NCBI GenBank assembly: GCA_025618425.1
Contig: CM046850.1
Span: 32,004,666-32,068,665, forward strand
Origin: Heliocidaris tuberculata
Lineage: Eukaryota > Echinodermata > Echinoidea > Camarodonta > Echinometridae
DNA: 64,000 nucleotides
Direction: 5' to 3'
Below the pieces are notes generated by a model, which made no database searches, was not told where the DNA came from, and saw only the letters and a program-made list of their open reading frames with translations. The translations under genes were made by a program, and so were the position numbers. Below, in pieces: positions 32,075-43,106 of this stretch; within the stretch, counting starts at the first letter, position 1, and each line of letters begins with the position of its first letter.

Positions 32075-33453
32075 CAGGGGCGTCGATCCGTTTTTCGGAT
32101 GGGGGGGGGGGGGGGCCAAGATAGCCTAACGTAACGATGTTCATTTCGCACATGATTTTTTAACGCCTCTTAACTACCAGCTTCTCCACGCTGTGGGGAG
32201 AGGGGGAGGGGGCTGCGGAGCGTCTTTAAAAAATGGGGGCACCAGCAAAAAGGGCATTTGGGGGAAAGGGGGCAACTACAAGGGGTGAACATAAAGCAAA
32301 AAAAAAAAAAAAAAGGACCATTTTGTGACATTGGTATTACCCTGCATTCTAATTAACGTTATTTAGCATCATCTTCTTCATTTTCATTGTGGTTCTAAAT
32401 GGACACTTTTTCCGCTTCTCCAATATGCAGTCGTGTGTGATCGTCTAATGATTCATATGCGAGCGAGCGAAGAAATTCAGACATTTTTTTTTACTGCTGA
32501 AGTCCTTTGCTTGTGCATTATTTACAGCGATGTAGTGAATTGAAAATGGCAACGGCAAATTAATTTGAGGGAATGTCGAATGATTTAGGATTACATCGAT
32601 ATCAAATCAACATACTTTATGCGATCTGCTTGATTTCAGTATAAGAGCGAGCAAGCGGAATGTGCATTCCTTAATTTGCTTGGGGGAGGAGGGGGGGGGG
32701 GGTTGTTGATAGGCATTGTGCCCCTCTTGCATCCGGCCCCACTGTCTTACAATGTAGTTGTAGTAATATGGGTAGCTGTTACTGAAGCCGCGCCGATTCT
32801 TTGAAGCTAGATGTGGCTCTCCTTGTAAGAAACAGTGGGAAATATAATTATGTAAAAGGGGGCATTTATCAGAAGAGGAAAGGGCACTTATCAGAGGTGA
32901 AAACGGGCACTTATAAGAGGTGAAAGGGGGCACTTATGAGAAGAGAAAACTTGCACATATTAGAGAATTAAGGAGGCAAATATCAGATATGGAAAGGGGG
33001 CACTGATCAGAAGGAGAGAAGGGGGCACTGATCAGAAGGAGAGAAAAGGGCACTTATCAGAAGGGGAAGGGTGCTTGTTAGAAAGAAAAAGGTCGCTTTT
33101 AGTACATTTGGGTATTTGATAAAGTGGGGGCACTGTGCTCCCTTCCCCCCTCGGGAGCGCCGCCTCTGTCTCCACAGTTATACATGAAGCACGGAAAATA
33201 CTAGTAAGAGAATTTGCGCGCGGAGCGCGCGGCGAAATTGAAGTCTGATCGTGTAATACCCATTGTATTTCATTGTTTGGAAGGTTTCATTTCCCGATTT
33301 TTGCATCATTTATCCTAATTTATTTATTTATTTATTTTTTTACATCTCAGGAATTATTGGGGGGGGGGGCGGTCAAAACGATATATTTGCCCCACCAATA
33401 TTTTCTTGGGGGGCAACTGTTCCCCCCCCCCCCCCCCAGGATCGACGCCCCTG
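32075..33453. mobile_element. hAT-like non-autonomous element, perfect 15-bp TIRs and 8-bp TSD TGAAACGG
   Basis: Left end CAGGGGCGTCGATCC, right end its exact complement GGATCGACGCCCCTG. TSDs TGAAACGG at 32067-32074 and 33454-33461. Length 1379 bp. Inside: poly-G runs, a 'gagcgagcgaag' motif, the GGGCACTTATCAGAAG minisatellite (32860-33125), an internal old end (CGCCGCCTCTG, 33158-33168) and the short GC palindrome 'gcgcgcggagcgcgc' near 33217. No transposase. It inserted into the older TAA-flanked element, so it is the younger of the two. Confidence 0.9.
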
Positions 33454-33607
33454 TGAAACGGGGCTGCCGTGGCCGCCGGGAAAAAAGTATAAACATAGCA
33501 TAACTAAACTTGAATTAGGAAGGGAAAATGGCAAAAATCCCATAGCACACTACGTTTCTAGCAAACTGGGCTGCCGTGGACGCCGGGAACATAATGTAAA
33601 CGTAGCA

Positions 33608-35128
33608 TAATCATGTTTTAGAAATGAAAAACTTGTGAATCTAATTCTCTTCTTCTATACTCTGTAGTTTTTGAGCAGTTAAATTTTTATCACATTCGTT
33701 TCTCCACACAGGGTTTACTACGTCTAAACTATATGCTGCATGTCATAGGCGCAGGAAGCGGGGGGCAGGGGGGGGGTTGCCCCCCCCCCCCCCAAAAAAA
33801 AGTTGGGGGGGGGGGCAAAATGCATTTTCGCCCCCCCCAAAGGTCACTTTTAGTACATTTGGGTACTTGATAAAGTGGGGGCAATGTGCCCCCTTCCCCA
33901 TCGGGAGCGCCGCCTCTGTCTCCACAGTTATACACAGTTATACAGTTTACTACAGAGTATCTTCTATACTCTGTAGTTTTTGAGCAGTTAAATTTTTATC
34001 ACATTCATTTCTCCACACAGGGTTTACTACGTCTAAACTATATGCTACATGTCATAGGCGCAGGAGGCGGGGGGGAAAAAGTAGACCGAAAAAAAAGTGA
34101 TACCTTTTTTTTTTTTTTAAATGTGTTTGTCAGAGAATTTTTAAGGAAAAGAAGACCCCGAAAATCTGATAACCCAGGTGCCTGGGTGAGTCCCCTTGAA
34201 TGTTTGCCCCCACCCCCCCCCCCCCCCAATCCCAAACTGCTTCGGGCGCGTCTGCTGCATGTAATCATTGATACTTGGAAGCTTTTAAGTTGTTGATGTT
34301 GTTCTTATTTGTTTTTATTTGGCAATTAGTCAAAACTGACTATTTTTGCCACAAATATTATTTTTAAAATTCTAACAATTGTTTTTTCTTTGTAAAAATA
34401 CATTGTATTTTTAAAAACTGTAGTTACGTAAAATAAGAAAAGGAAATCATATTGCTCATCGCAAAATCATTAAAAATACCATCCCGCCAAGCGGACACTT
34501 GGCACTTTTCCCACCTTTTCAAAGATGCCGTCTTACCAATCCTCGAATTATGTCTCTTGGATTTTCGACCAAAGAGATTTGGCCTAGGTCACTCAGGCAT
34601 AGGGTGGGGGTGTCAGTGATCGAATGGCTATAGGGGTGATATGACCGGTATTTTTGTGTTGATTTGGTAAATTCAATTAACATTATGATAAGGCAAAAAT
34701 GAGGCTACAGTAATGAAAAGTGCAACGATTAGTTATTTTCAAGTATGCTAATAGTCTATACTTAGATGTGGGTTAGCTTACATAATGCTTAGGTCATACT
34801 AAGTATGACCTAAGAATCATTATTACATTAACCTATACACAGGGGCGGGTACTAAAGATTACGTCCTGAAATACAATGGGGATCCTTTGTATCCGAAAGC
34901 GAGTAGGGTGGCAAGTTCTTTTCACACAATAGCGAGAGAGAGAGGAAGTCTATTGAAATCTTCGTATAAAGGCTATTTAGAGTTTAAAAGTTCCTCCTTA
35001 ACACTTAAGCCATACTCAAAGAATGGAATTTTAATCTAGGGCGGAATCCATGGAAAGCTTATCATTGCAAAGTACTAAAAATTTTGATGAATATCAGTTT
35101 GGAACTGAATGTTCGACACATTTATATG
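33608..35128 (+). repeat. P block of tandem copy I, rearranged
   Basis: Continues copy I after the TAA element. A 'tctatactctgtagttttt...ctaaactatatgct' piece appears twice (33650-33742 and 33960-34048), separated by G/C-run debris that includes a partial second copy of the 202-bp MITE. Then a spacer (34263-34790) not present in the other copies, and the 'ggcgggtacta...' part. Non-coding. Confidence 0.65.
34053..34254. mobile_element. 202-bp MITE with near-perfect 8-bp TSD
   Basis: Interrupts the P block, which reads through uninterrupted at about 45152-45170. Ends CATAGGCGCAGGAGGC... and ...GGGCGCGTCTG, short imperfect TIRs. Flanks CTACATGT (34045-34052) and CTGCATGT (34255-34262) agree at 7 of 8 positions. 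Confidence 0.65.
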
Positions 35129-36275
35129 CAGGGGCGTCGGGGTGAAAGACCTAAATTTGCCGGCAGCTGTTATGCTGCATTTTAATTCCAATAAAAACTC
35201 CTCCCAAGAAATTATTTTCTATTTTTTAAAAATATTCTTGCGCACAAGAAATTATTTTCAAGCAATATCGCAGATGTTGATATTTATTAGTTTAATGGAA
35301 TGTTTAGGGGCCTCTTGCTAGATTATGAACCACCCTGTTTTTAAATTTTGCGAGCAAGCGAAGCGATCGAGGAAAAACGCGCTCATTTATAGTAGTATTA
35401 TTGTCATCAGAATAAACTATAGGCCTATAAGATATTGAGACAAATATGCATACATGAATATTCGGTCATCTCACTCGCCGAATTTGTTTGCTTTCCGAAA
35501 CCATCCTGTATCTAAATATTATACGAGCGGAAGCAGCGAGCGAGGAAAGATATACACTCCTTTTCATTGTAGAAGTGTTATTTCGTCATCAAAATACACC
35601 ACTATCTGCCGAATATGACTCAGTTTTGGCACCTCGCTTACCGTCCGAAACCCTTCTGTTTCTAGATCTTTCGAGCGAGAGTATCGAGCATGCAGGCGAA
35701 GAAAAAAAAAAGAATTTTGTATATACACTGAGAACAGGTTCTAGTGTAAAGTTACTCTATTCTCATGATTTAAGTAACGTACGTTTTATCGGCATCTTCC
35801 GTTCTCATAGTCGGTATGATAGGAATCGGCTATTGGTCACAGATGTTTATCTCCAGAAAATTAATCATTTTTAGGTCACCTTCCCGCTCGTTTCCTGACA
35901 GTTATATTACTAACGTTCAAAGAGTAGAGGAATAGTTTCAGGTTAGACAGAAACATAAGATAACCAGTTTTCTTTAAATAGAATAGTAATTATCAATATA
36001 ACCAGCAGTGGTTAAGAAACTTAAAATGCGAGCGAGAGATGCAAGCGAGCGCTTCCAGTTTTTTTCTTCAATTTCTTTCCTTTTCTTTCCCTTTTCCCTC
36101 TCTCTTCTTTTTTCCTTTCTTTTTCCTCCTTTCTCTTTCTCTTTCTCCTTTCCCTTCTCTTCCCTCTTTCTTTTTCCTTCCCTTCCTTCTTTTGTGGACA
36201 GAGGTGGTGCATTTGCCGACGGAAATTTTTAATGGGGGTGTCACACCCCCACACCCCCCGCTGGCGACGCCCCTG
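35129..36275. mobile_element. hAT-like element in tandem copy I, TSD TTTATATG/TTTATATA
   Basis: Starts CAGGGGCGTCGG, ends CGACGCCCCTG; 8-bp flanks agree at 7 of 8. The interior has three to four tandem ~170-bp segments, each with a 'gcgagc(g/a)agcgaagcga'-like core and 'tcgtcatcaaaatac', then a ~130-bp pure pyrimidine tract (36056-36190), then the palindrome GGGGGTGTCACACCCCC before the right end. No transposase. The same insertion is found in tandem copies II and III, so it predates the segmental duplication. Confidence 0.82.
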
Positions 36276-36954
36276 TTTATATATAAATGCGATTGATAAT
36301 GTGTCTTGTTTGCGATTTTGCCTTGCAATTATTTATGTGTGCCGTCGGTCATGTCGTTTTGTTAAATTCATCTAGCTTCTAAGTAATATTCTCATGTTAA
36401 CGAAAATGCATCGATATGCAATAACTATAACATGAAAATTATACGTCAATCGTTACTGCTCTTGATTTGTGTGAATTGTTTTCTTATCATTTAAATGGTC
36501 ACTACTTTTAAATATACATGAGTAACATAAAGACTGAGAGGAGAACATTTAAGGAAATGCAAACAGTAAACCACTGGGAAGATGTTTGTTTTTAACAAAA
36601 AGTTCCACCGAGAGAAGAGAGAGAGAGAGAGAGAAAAAAAAAAGTGAGAGAGAGGGAGGGGGAGAGCTCTGTCCACTAATACTGGAGGAAGCAAAGTACA
36701 CTGAGTAGTGGAGATTAATTAAAATCAAAGATTTTAATTCTGAAGAAGACCAAAAGAGAAAGTAAAGAGAGAGGGGGGGGGGGGGAGGCAGGGGAATTAA
36801 AAGGGGGCACTAGTGACTAACAGACGAGAAAGCAAAATAGCGTCTTTTACTAACAGCTTGAATATCGGGCCCGTCGCTCCAATTAGAAATGTTTTATCTA
36901 AACCCTGTGGAAACGCGTTTTCAAAGCCTTCTGAAATGAAAGAGATGGGGGAAA

Positions 36955-36986
<32 letters not shown>

Positions 36987-37276
36987 GAGATAAAGAGAGT
37001 AAGATATTGAAAGGTGGTATGGGAGATGGTTGAATTTCAAAGAACTCTATTAAAGATCAGTGATCATTCACGGGAATTAGTTCCACGTGCAGTGCAAATA
37101 AGTTGGACTAAATTTGAATTGTTCATGTTGTTTGCATATAATGATACGCAGAGGATAGGCATTCGCACTGAAACCATCCTTGTTTTAACATGTTAAAATA
37201 TGTTGTGTTCTTGTTTATTGAGCTTCATTGATATGAAATAATATTCTGTTCTTTTTTGTAAACATAGAGTACATAA
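36276..37276 (+). repeat. Q block of tandem copy I
   Basis: Matches 47743-48755 in order ('gattgataatgtgtctt', GA-rich tracts, 'aaatagcgtctttta', 'cacgggaattagttccac', 'ttctgttcttttttgtaaac'). No gene; short open frames here are not conserved between the copies. Confidence 0.75.
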
Positions 37277-39542
37277 CAGGGGCGTCGATCCATTTTTAGG
37301 ATGGGGGGGGGGGGGGAGCAAGACAGCCTAACGTAACGATGTTCATTTCGCACATAATTTTTGAACGCCTCTTAACTACCAGCTTCTCCTCACCGGGGGG
37401 GGGGGGCGGAGAGTCTTTAAAAATGGGGGGGGGGGGCAGAAATAAAGGGCATTTCGGGGGGAAAGGGGGCAAATACAAGGGGTGAATATAAAGCGAAAAA
37501 AGGACCATTTTGTGACATTGGTATTACCCTGCGTTATAGACCCAATTTAGCATCATCTTCTTCATTTTCATTGTGGTTCTCAATGAACACTTCTTCCGCT
37601 TCTCCAATTAGCAGTTGCGTGTGATCATCTAATAATTCATGTGCGAGCGAGCGAAACGAGTGAGCAAAAATTTTCAGACTTTTTCTTTTTTCTAGTGCTG
37701 AAGTCCTTTGCTTGTGCTTTAATTACAGCGATGTAATAAGCCAGTTCGTAGATACAATCTGAGCATGAGCAGATAAAGGTCATTTGTACCCAAATTGTAA
37801 AACCCACTGAGACGGGTGCTGGATACATGCTCATGATAGTCATGTAATCATTATTTATGTATTTATCAGAGGGACATTCTTTGATACACAGCTGGAAGTA
37901 TTCTTCTACAGTGGGCTGACAAAAGGTATTCATGAATCACCTTCACCCTTTTGGGCAGTGACTATTCTAAAAGGCACAAAGTAGGATGTCTCTATGTGCA
38001 AAAGATATGTGGATTTTGGGGGGTCATTTGTACCCAAGCTAACTCCGAACTGGTCTATTAAAATGGTAACGGAAAATTAATTTGGGGGAATGTCGAATGA
38101 TTTAGGATTACATCAATAACAAATCAACACACTTTATGCGATCTGCTTAATTTCAGTATAGGAGCGAGCAAGCGGAATGTGCAGTCCTTTGCGTGGGGGA
38201 GGGGGGGGGGGGTGATAGGCATTCTGCCCCTCTTGCCCCCGGCCCCACTGCCTTACAATGTAGTTGTAGTATTATGGGTACATGAAGCCACGCCGATTCT
38301 TTGAAGCTAGATGTGGTTCTCTTAGGAAGAAACAGTGGGAAATATAATTATGTAAAAGGATGCATTTATCAGAAGAGGGAAAAAGGCACTTATAAGAGGT
38401 GAAAGGGGGCACTTATGAGAAGAGAAAACTTTGACATATTAAAGAATTGGGGAGGCAAATATCAGATATGAAAAGGGGGCACTGATCAGGAGGAGATAAA
38501 AGGGCACTTATCAAAAGGGGAAAGGGTACTTATTAGAAAGGAAAAAAGGGCGCTTTTTATTACATTTGGTTACTTAAAAAACGCATCAGTCTCCACAGTT
38601 TTTCATGAAGCAGGGAAAATACTAGTAAGAGAATTTGCGCGCAGAGCGCGCGGCGAAATTGAAGAATAATCGTGTAATATATTACAAAGGGTATACCCTT
38701 TGTATTTCCTTGTTTGGAAGGGAAGGTTTCATTTCCCGATTTTTGCATCATTTAAGGCCCGGTCACACCGCCCGAACTTTGTTGGAGCGTTCCTTGAACG
38801 GTAGGGAGAGGGGGCCGAATTTCGACAACGCTCGTCACCGCGCACAAAATGGGAAAAAATCGAAAACACGGGCGTTGCCTTAGCGGTGCACCGCTGAAGC
38901 CGGCATTGCTTTAGCGTTGGTTTAACGGTAGCGAGCGTTGGTTTAGCTCCGACACCTCCATACCAACGCCAAACCAAAGTTCATCACCGCAATGGATCGC
39001 TGCTTCAACGCCCGACACCGTTCCAGCAATCCCGTGTCCGCTCGTAAAACGCTTACAACCGCTCCACCAAAGTTTGTGCAACGTTTAATCACCGCCCGGG
39101 CAAAGCTGGCGAAGCAGCGGTGGTCCAGCGTTCAAGATTTCTGCGTTGGCCTAGCGGACCCAAGCGTCCACGAACTTGCGTCTAGCGGTGCCAAACTTTG
39201 ACTGGGCGTTGTTGGAGCGGTGGTAAACTTTGCCGGAGCGGAAAATTGCCCGCTCCTCACCGCTCGCAATATTTTGTGCAGCTCAAAACTTTCGGAGCGG
39301 TAGGAGGGACCATCAGCGGTGGCCGAGCGTATACGGCGTTGCCTTAACGGGGGCCAACTTCTGTTAAACGATGGTGAACGGTTACCGGCGGTGATGAATT
39401 TTTTTCACCGCTCCAGGAATCTCCGGAATTATTGGGAGGGGGGAGGCAAAGCGATATGTTTGCCCCCCATATTTTCTTGGGGGGGGGGGGGGGAGCAACT
39501 GCCCCCTGCCCCCCCCCCCCCCCCACAGGATCGACACTCCTG
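37277..39542. mobile_element. hAT-like element, 8-bp TSD GTACATAA, paralogous empty site in window
   Basis: Left end CAGGGGCGTCGATCC, right end GGATCGACACTCCTG (13 of 15 complementary). TSDs GTACATAA at 37269-37276 and 39543-39550. The unoccupied sequence 'agagtacataaagttacata' is at 48746-48765. The interior parallels the 32075 element, but is longer by about 660 bp of GC-rich sequence (38756-39412) and by unrelated sequence near 37690-38060. No transposase. Confidence 0.92.
38756..39412. mobile_element. GC-rich insertion of repeated ACCGCTCC / AACTTTG motifs
   Basis: Begins AAGGCCCGGTCACACCGCCC, a start typical of some DNA transposons, right where the related element at 32075 reads on without interruption. 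The body is made of short variants of 'accgctccaacaaagtt' in both orientations, such as 'gtggtaaactttgccggagcgg' against its near-complement. A clean right TIR and TSD cannot be defined. The GC content differs sharply from its AT-rich surroundings. Confidence 0.6.
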
Positions 39543-39550
39543 GTACATAA

Positions 39551-40500
39551 AGTTACATAATATAAGTAAACAAATCGCAGTAGAATAGCAAAAGCATGAA
39601 TTTGCCTGCAGACATGAATGCGCCAACTGACAACCTATATCATTCCCTATTGACATCACAAAAGAACTTTGCTTTTATTTGCCTCTACAATTCTATTATC
39701 CTCTACGCTACGTAGAGGATATACAATCGCACTGGAACCATCTAAGTCTGTATAAAGGAACATGCATCAACCGATATTGACATCACAATAGAACTTTGCT
39801 TTTATTTGTGCCTCTGCACCTTGTCTTCCTAATTAAAGAGGAAATATGGAAAAAAAAATCATTGCCCGTTGCTCTTAAGTGGAACCATTTTTTTTTTCTC
39901 CAAATTCATAATGTGCGAAATTGGAACACCTTCTCATCATCTTATCTTTTACTGATAACACGTTCTATCATCTTCTCCGTCTTACTTTCCCATTTCGTCA
40001 CTTTGTTCCCTCTTATTATTATAATCATCCCTTAATAAATTTGCCTATATTTGTTTGATTCTCCTTTTTAAAATCTTTAATTCCATTGTTACTTATGTAC
40101 ATGTATACCTTTACTATGTCGGTCTCACCAAGTGTTGCCTGTATTTTTAATGTGCGTCCCACGTTCATAATCCATAATCGTTAATGTTGGCGGAAGAATT
40201 CATGCCTCATGTTGATCTGTTTTGTGCTGAAAACTGCAATACATCCCCCTTCTATTCCCCTCGAATCTGATGTACACATTTGAAGCAGTTGTGTACGTAA
40301 TGTTTAAGATAAGGAAAATCGAAAGGATAGAGAACTTTGCTCGCATTTTGTACTCGTGATCTATCACTGTCTATTAAAGAGGCAATTGATTTTCAGTCAT
40401 GGTGTAAAATGATATTTGAGCGCTCTCATTCTTTCCTTGTCAGTTTAGAAGAATATCAACGATAAATATCTTCCTGAAAAGGATTGTTCTTCAAATGCTC
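39551..40500 (+). repeat. Q/R block of tandem copy I
   Basis: Continues into 'ctacgctacgtagaggatat' (matched at 48935) and the R block (39770-40330, matched at 52198-52640). Contains the short palindrome CTACGCTACGTAG. Non-coding. Confidence 0.7.
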
Positions 40501-40675
40501 CTGAATTCGAAATGTGACAAAATGATGATGATGCTGATGATGATAATAGAAATAATAACAACACTTATACTAATACAAATGATAATGATGATAATGAAAG
40601 TAATGATATGATATGATGATGATGATGATGATGATAATGGTGATGATGATGATAATAATAATAATAATAATAAAT

Positions 40676-40739
<64 letters not shown>

Positions 40740-40870
40740 TTAAGGGCGATAATGATAATGATAATCATACTACTATATACTACTGCTATTACTACTATTG
40801 CTACTACTGACTACTAAAAACAACAATAATAATAAAGATAATAATGACGATACCAATGATAACAATGATA
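40501..40870. repeat. ATG/AAT trinucleotide microsatellite
   Basis: Interrupted (ATG)n then a run of roughly 30 AAT units, then ATAATG variants. It ends tandem copy I, as the array at 45840-46115 ends copy II. The poly-Asn/poly-Met frames here are artefacts. Confidence 0.95.
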
Positions 40871-40934
40871 ATCTGAAATGCTTGCAGCAAACACTCATGT
40901 CCCTTCTGTTTGTAGTCCCATAAACCCATTTTTG

Positions 40935-41723
40935 TGTGTAGTGCATGTGACTTTCAACAAGGCCAAGTATAACTTTTTTCTTATTTTGGCTATTTCAAAG
41001 AGTGTGCACCAGTTCTCATGTTATGCTAAGTATATTAAACCTTTCGCTACTACATGCAGTTTCTTTGAAAACGTAATTGCATGACCAGAAGTGAACTTTA
41101 TTACTTTTTTTTTCTAAATTAAGCTCTGCCCCCTCCCCCTTCTATCGCGCTCGTTTAGGAATTTCTAATACTCATGACTAACATGGCATCGGCATCCATT
41201 TAGTGCTATGCCTAATCATGTTTAAAAAATGAAAAACTTATGAATCCATTCTTTACTCTTTACTCTGTAGTTTTTTGTTTTTTTTAATCCAGCTAAACTT
41301 GTATCATATTCATTTCTCCACACGGTTTACTACGTCTAAACTATATGTTGCCTGTAAAATTGATACCTGGAAGCTTTTAAGAATCATTATTACATTAACC
41401 TATGCACAGGGGCGGGTTAAAGATTACGTCCTGAAATACAATAGGGATCCTTTGTATCCGAAAGTGAGTAGGGTGGCGAGTTCTTTTCAGACCCAGTATT
41501 CACTGTCAGACACAAAAGCGAGAGACAGGAAGTCTATTGAAATCTTCGTATAAAAGCTATTTATTTATATAAAAGCTCCTCCTTGACACTTAGCCATACA
41601 AAAAAGAATAGAATTTTAATCCAGGGCGGAATCCTTGCCAGCGTTCCATGGAAAGCTTATCATTGCAAAGAACTAAATATTTTGATTAATATCAAATTAG
41701 AATTGAATGTTCACATTTATATA
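40935..41723 (+). repeat. P block of tandem copy II
   Basis: The cleanest P block. It shows the uninterrupted target of the TAA element ('gctatgcctaatcatg', about 41206) and reads straight into the hAT-like element at 41724. Confidence 0.8.
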
Positions 41724-43106
41724 CAGGGCGTCGGTGTGTTAGACCTATATCTGCCGACAGCAGCTGTTATGCTGCATTTTAAGACTAATACCACCCCCCA
41801 TACACACAAGAAAGAATTATTTTCAAACAATATCGCAGATGTTGATATTTATTAGTTTAACGTAGGAGCCTCTTGCTAGATTACGGATTATGAACCACCC
41901 TGTTTTTAAATTTTGCTAGCGAGCGAACCGAGCTGGGCAAAAATAACCGCTTCTCGTTATATTAAAAAGTGTTATTTTGTCATCAAAATACATAGGATAA
42001 GATATCTAAACGATATATTTGGTTTCTTCCCTAGTCCAATTGTTTGCTGTCCCAAACAACTCTGCTTCTAAATATTACGAGCGAGCAAAGCAAGCCTGCA
42101 CAAACGCGCTCTTTTAACGATAGAAGTATTATTTCGTTATTAGAATACTGTTATAGGCCGATAAGATATTTAGAAACATATGTATAATTATATTCGGTCA
42201 TCTCACTCGCCGAATTTGTTTGCTATCCTAAACCATCCTGTATCTAAATATTATACGAGCGAAAGCAGGGAGCGAGGAAAAATACACATTCGTTTTTATG
42301 GTAGAAGCGTTATTTCGTCATCAAAATACACTATAAGCCTTTAAGAGATCTCCATGATAATTTGATCACCATCTGCCGAATATGACTCTGTTTGGGCACC
42401 TCGCTTACCGTCCGAAACCCTTCTGTTTCCAGATCTGTTGAGCGAGCGTAGCGACCGGGCGAGAGAGAGAGAGAAAAAAAGAATTTTGTATATACACTGA
42501 GAACAGGTTCTAGTGTATAGTTACTCTATTCTCATGATTTTAGTAACGCACGTTTTATCGGCATCTTCCGTTCTCATAGTGGGTATGATAGGAATATGCT
42601 ATTGGTCACAGGTTGTTATCTCCAAAAAAAAATCTTTTTAAAGTCAACTTCCCGCCCGATTCCTTGCAGTTATAGTACTAACAATCTATTAGAAAAAGAA
42701 TAGTATAACATTATAGGCACATATGATGGAAAACAATTTCTTCCAAAAGAAGAGTAATTTCCAATATAATCGGCAATGGTTAAAGTAAATCGAGAAGTAA
42801 TTCAAATCGCAGTTATTTTTCATTCATTGCTTAGTCAGATTTCTTTTTCTCTTGTTCTATCCTATTTTCTTGAGCGAGCGCTTCTATGTTTTTTTTTTTT
42901 CCTTTTGCTTCTTTTTCTTTCCCTTTCTTTCATTTCTCTTCTTTTTCTCTTCTTTTTTCCTCCTTTCTCTTCCTTTTCTTTTTTCCCTTCCCTTCCTTCT
43001 TTCTTTTTCCTTTCCTTCTTTTGCGGACAAGGTGGCGTATTTGCCGACGAAAAATTTCACTGGGGTGTCACACCCCCACCCCCCCCCCTCGCTAGCGACG
43101 CCCCTG
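41724..43106. mobile_element. hAT-like element in tandem copy II, perfect TSD TTTATATA
   Basis: Starts CAGGGCGTCGGTG (one G shorter than in copy I), ends CGACGCCCCTG. TSD TTTATATA at 41716-41723 and 43107-43114. Same interior as 35129-36275: tandem segments with 'gagcgagcgtagcga'-like cores, a pyrimidine tract (42885-43020) and a 'ggtgtcacaccccc' hairpin. No coding capacity. Confidence 0.88.

Larger units (their letters stand above)
31432..33607. mobile_element. TAA-flanked TIR element with palindromic interior, carrying a nested hAT copy
   Basis: TSD TAA at 31429-31431 and 33608-33610. The empty target 'gctatgcctaatcatgttt' is preserved in copy II at about 41206-41224. The left end is TGCTGCGTTTACACTATG..., the right end its complement (TGCTACGTTTACATTATG...). 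A 3-bp TWA duplication is the habit of PIF/Harbinger elements, which is the best guess. Inside are a partial direct repeat (31437-31590), a ~200-bp-arm palindrome (31651-32072) and the hAT-like element 32075-33453. No transposase. Confidence 0.8.

Noticed and set aside
31424..32153. Several overlapping open frames on both strands
   Set aside because: They arise from a GC-rich palindrome and its direct repeat; no domain is recognised.
36008..36328. Lys/Glu/Arg-rich and Phe/Ser-rich proteins over pyrimidine tracts (also 42776-43159, 47450-47795, 51762-52216)
   Set aside because: They are low-complexity frames of the polypyrimidine tract inside transposons, not conserved as protein between the copies.
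40565..40810. Poly-Met/Asn/Ile proteins over ATG/AAT repeats (also 45913-46152 and 58177-58455)
   Set aside because: Trinucleotide microsatellites are open in several frames by composition.
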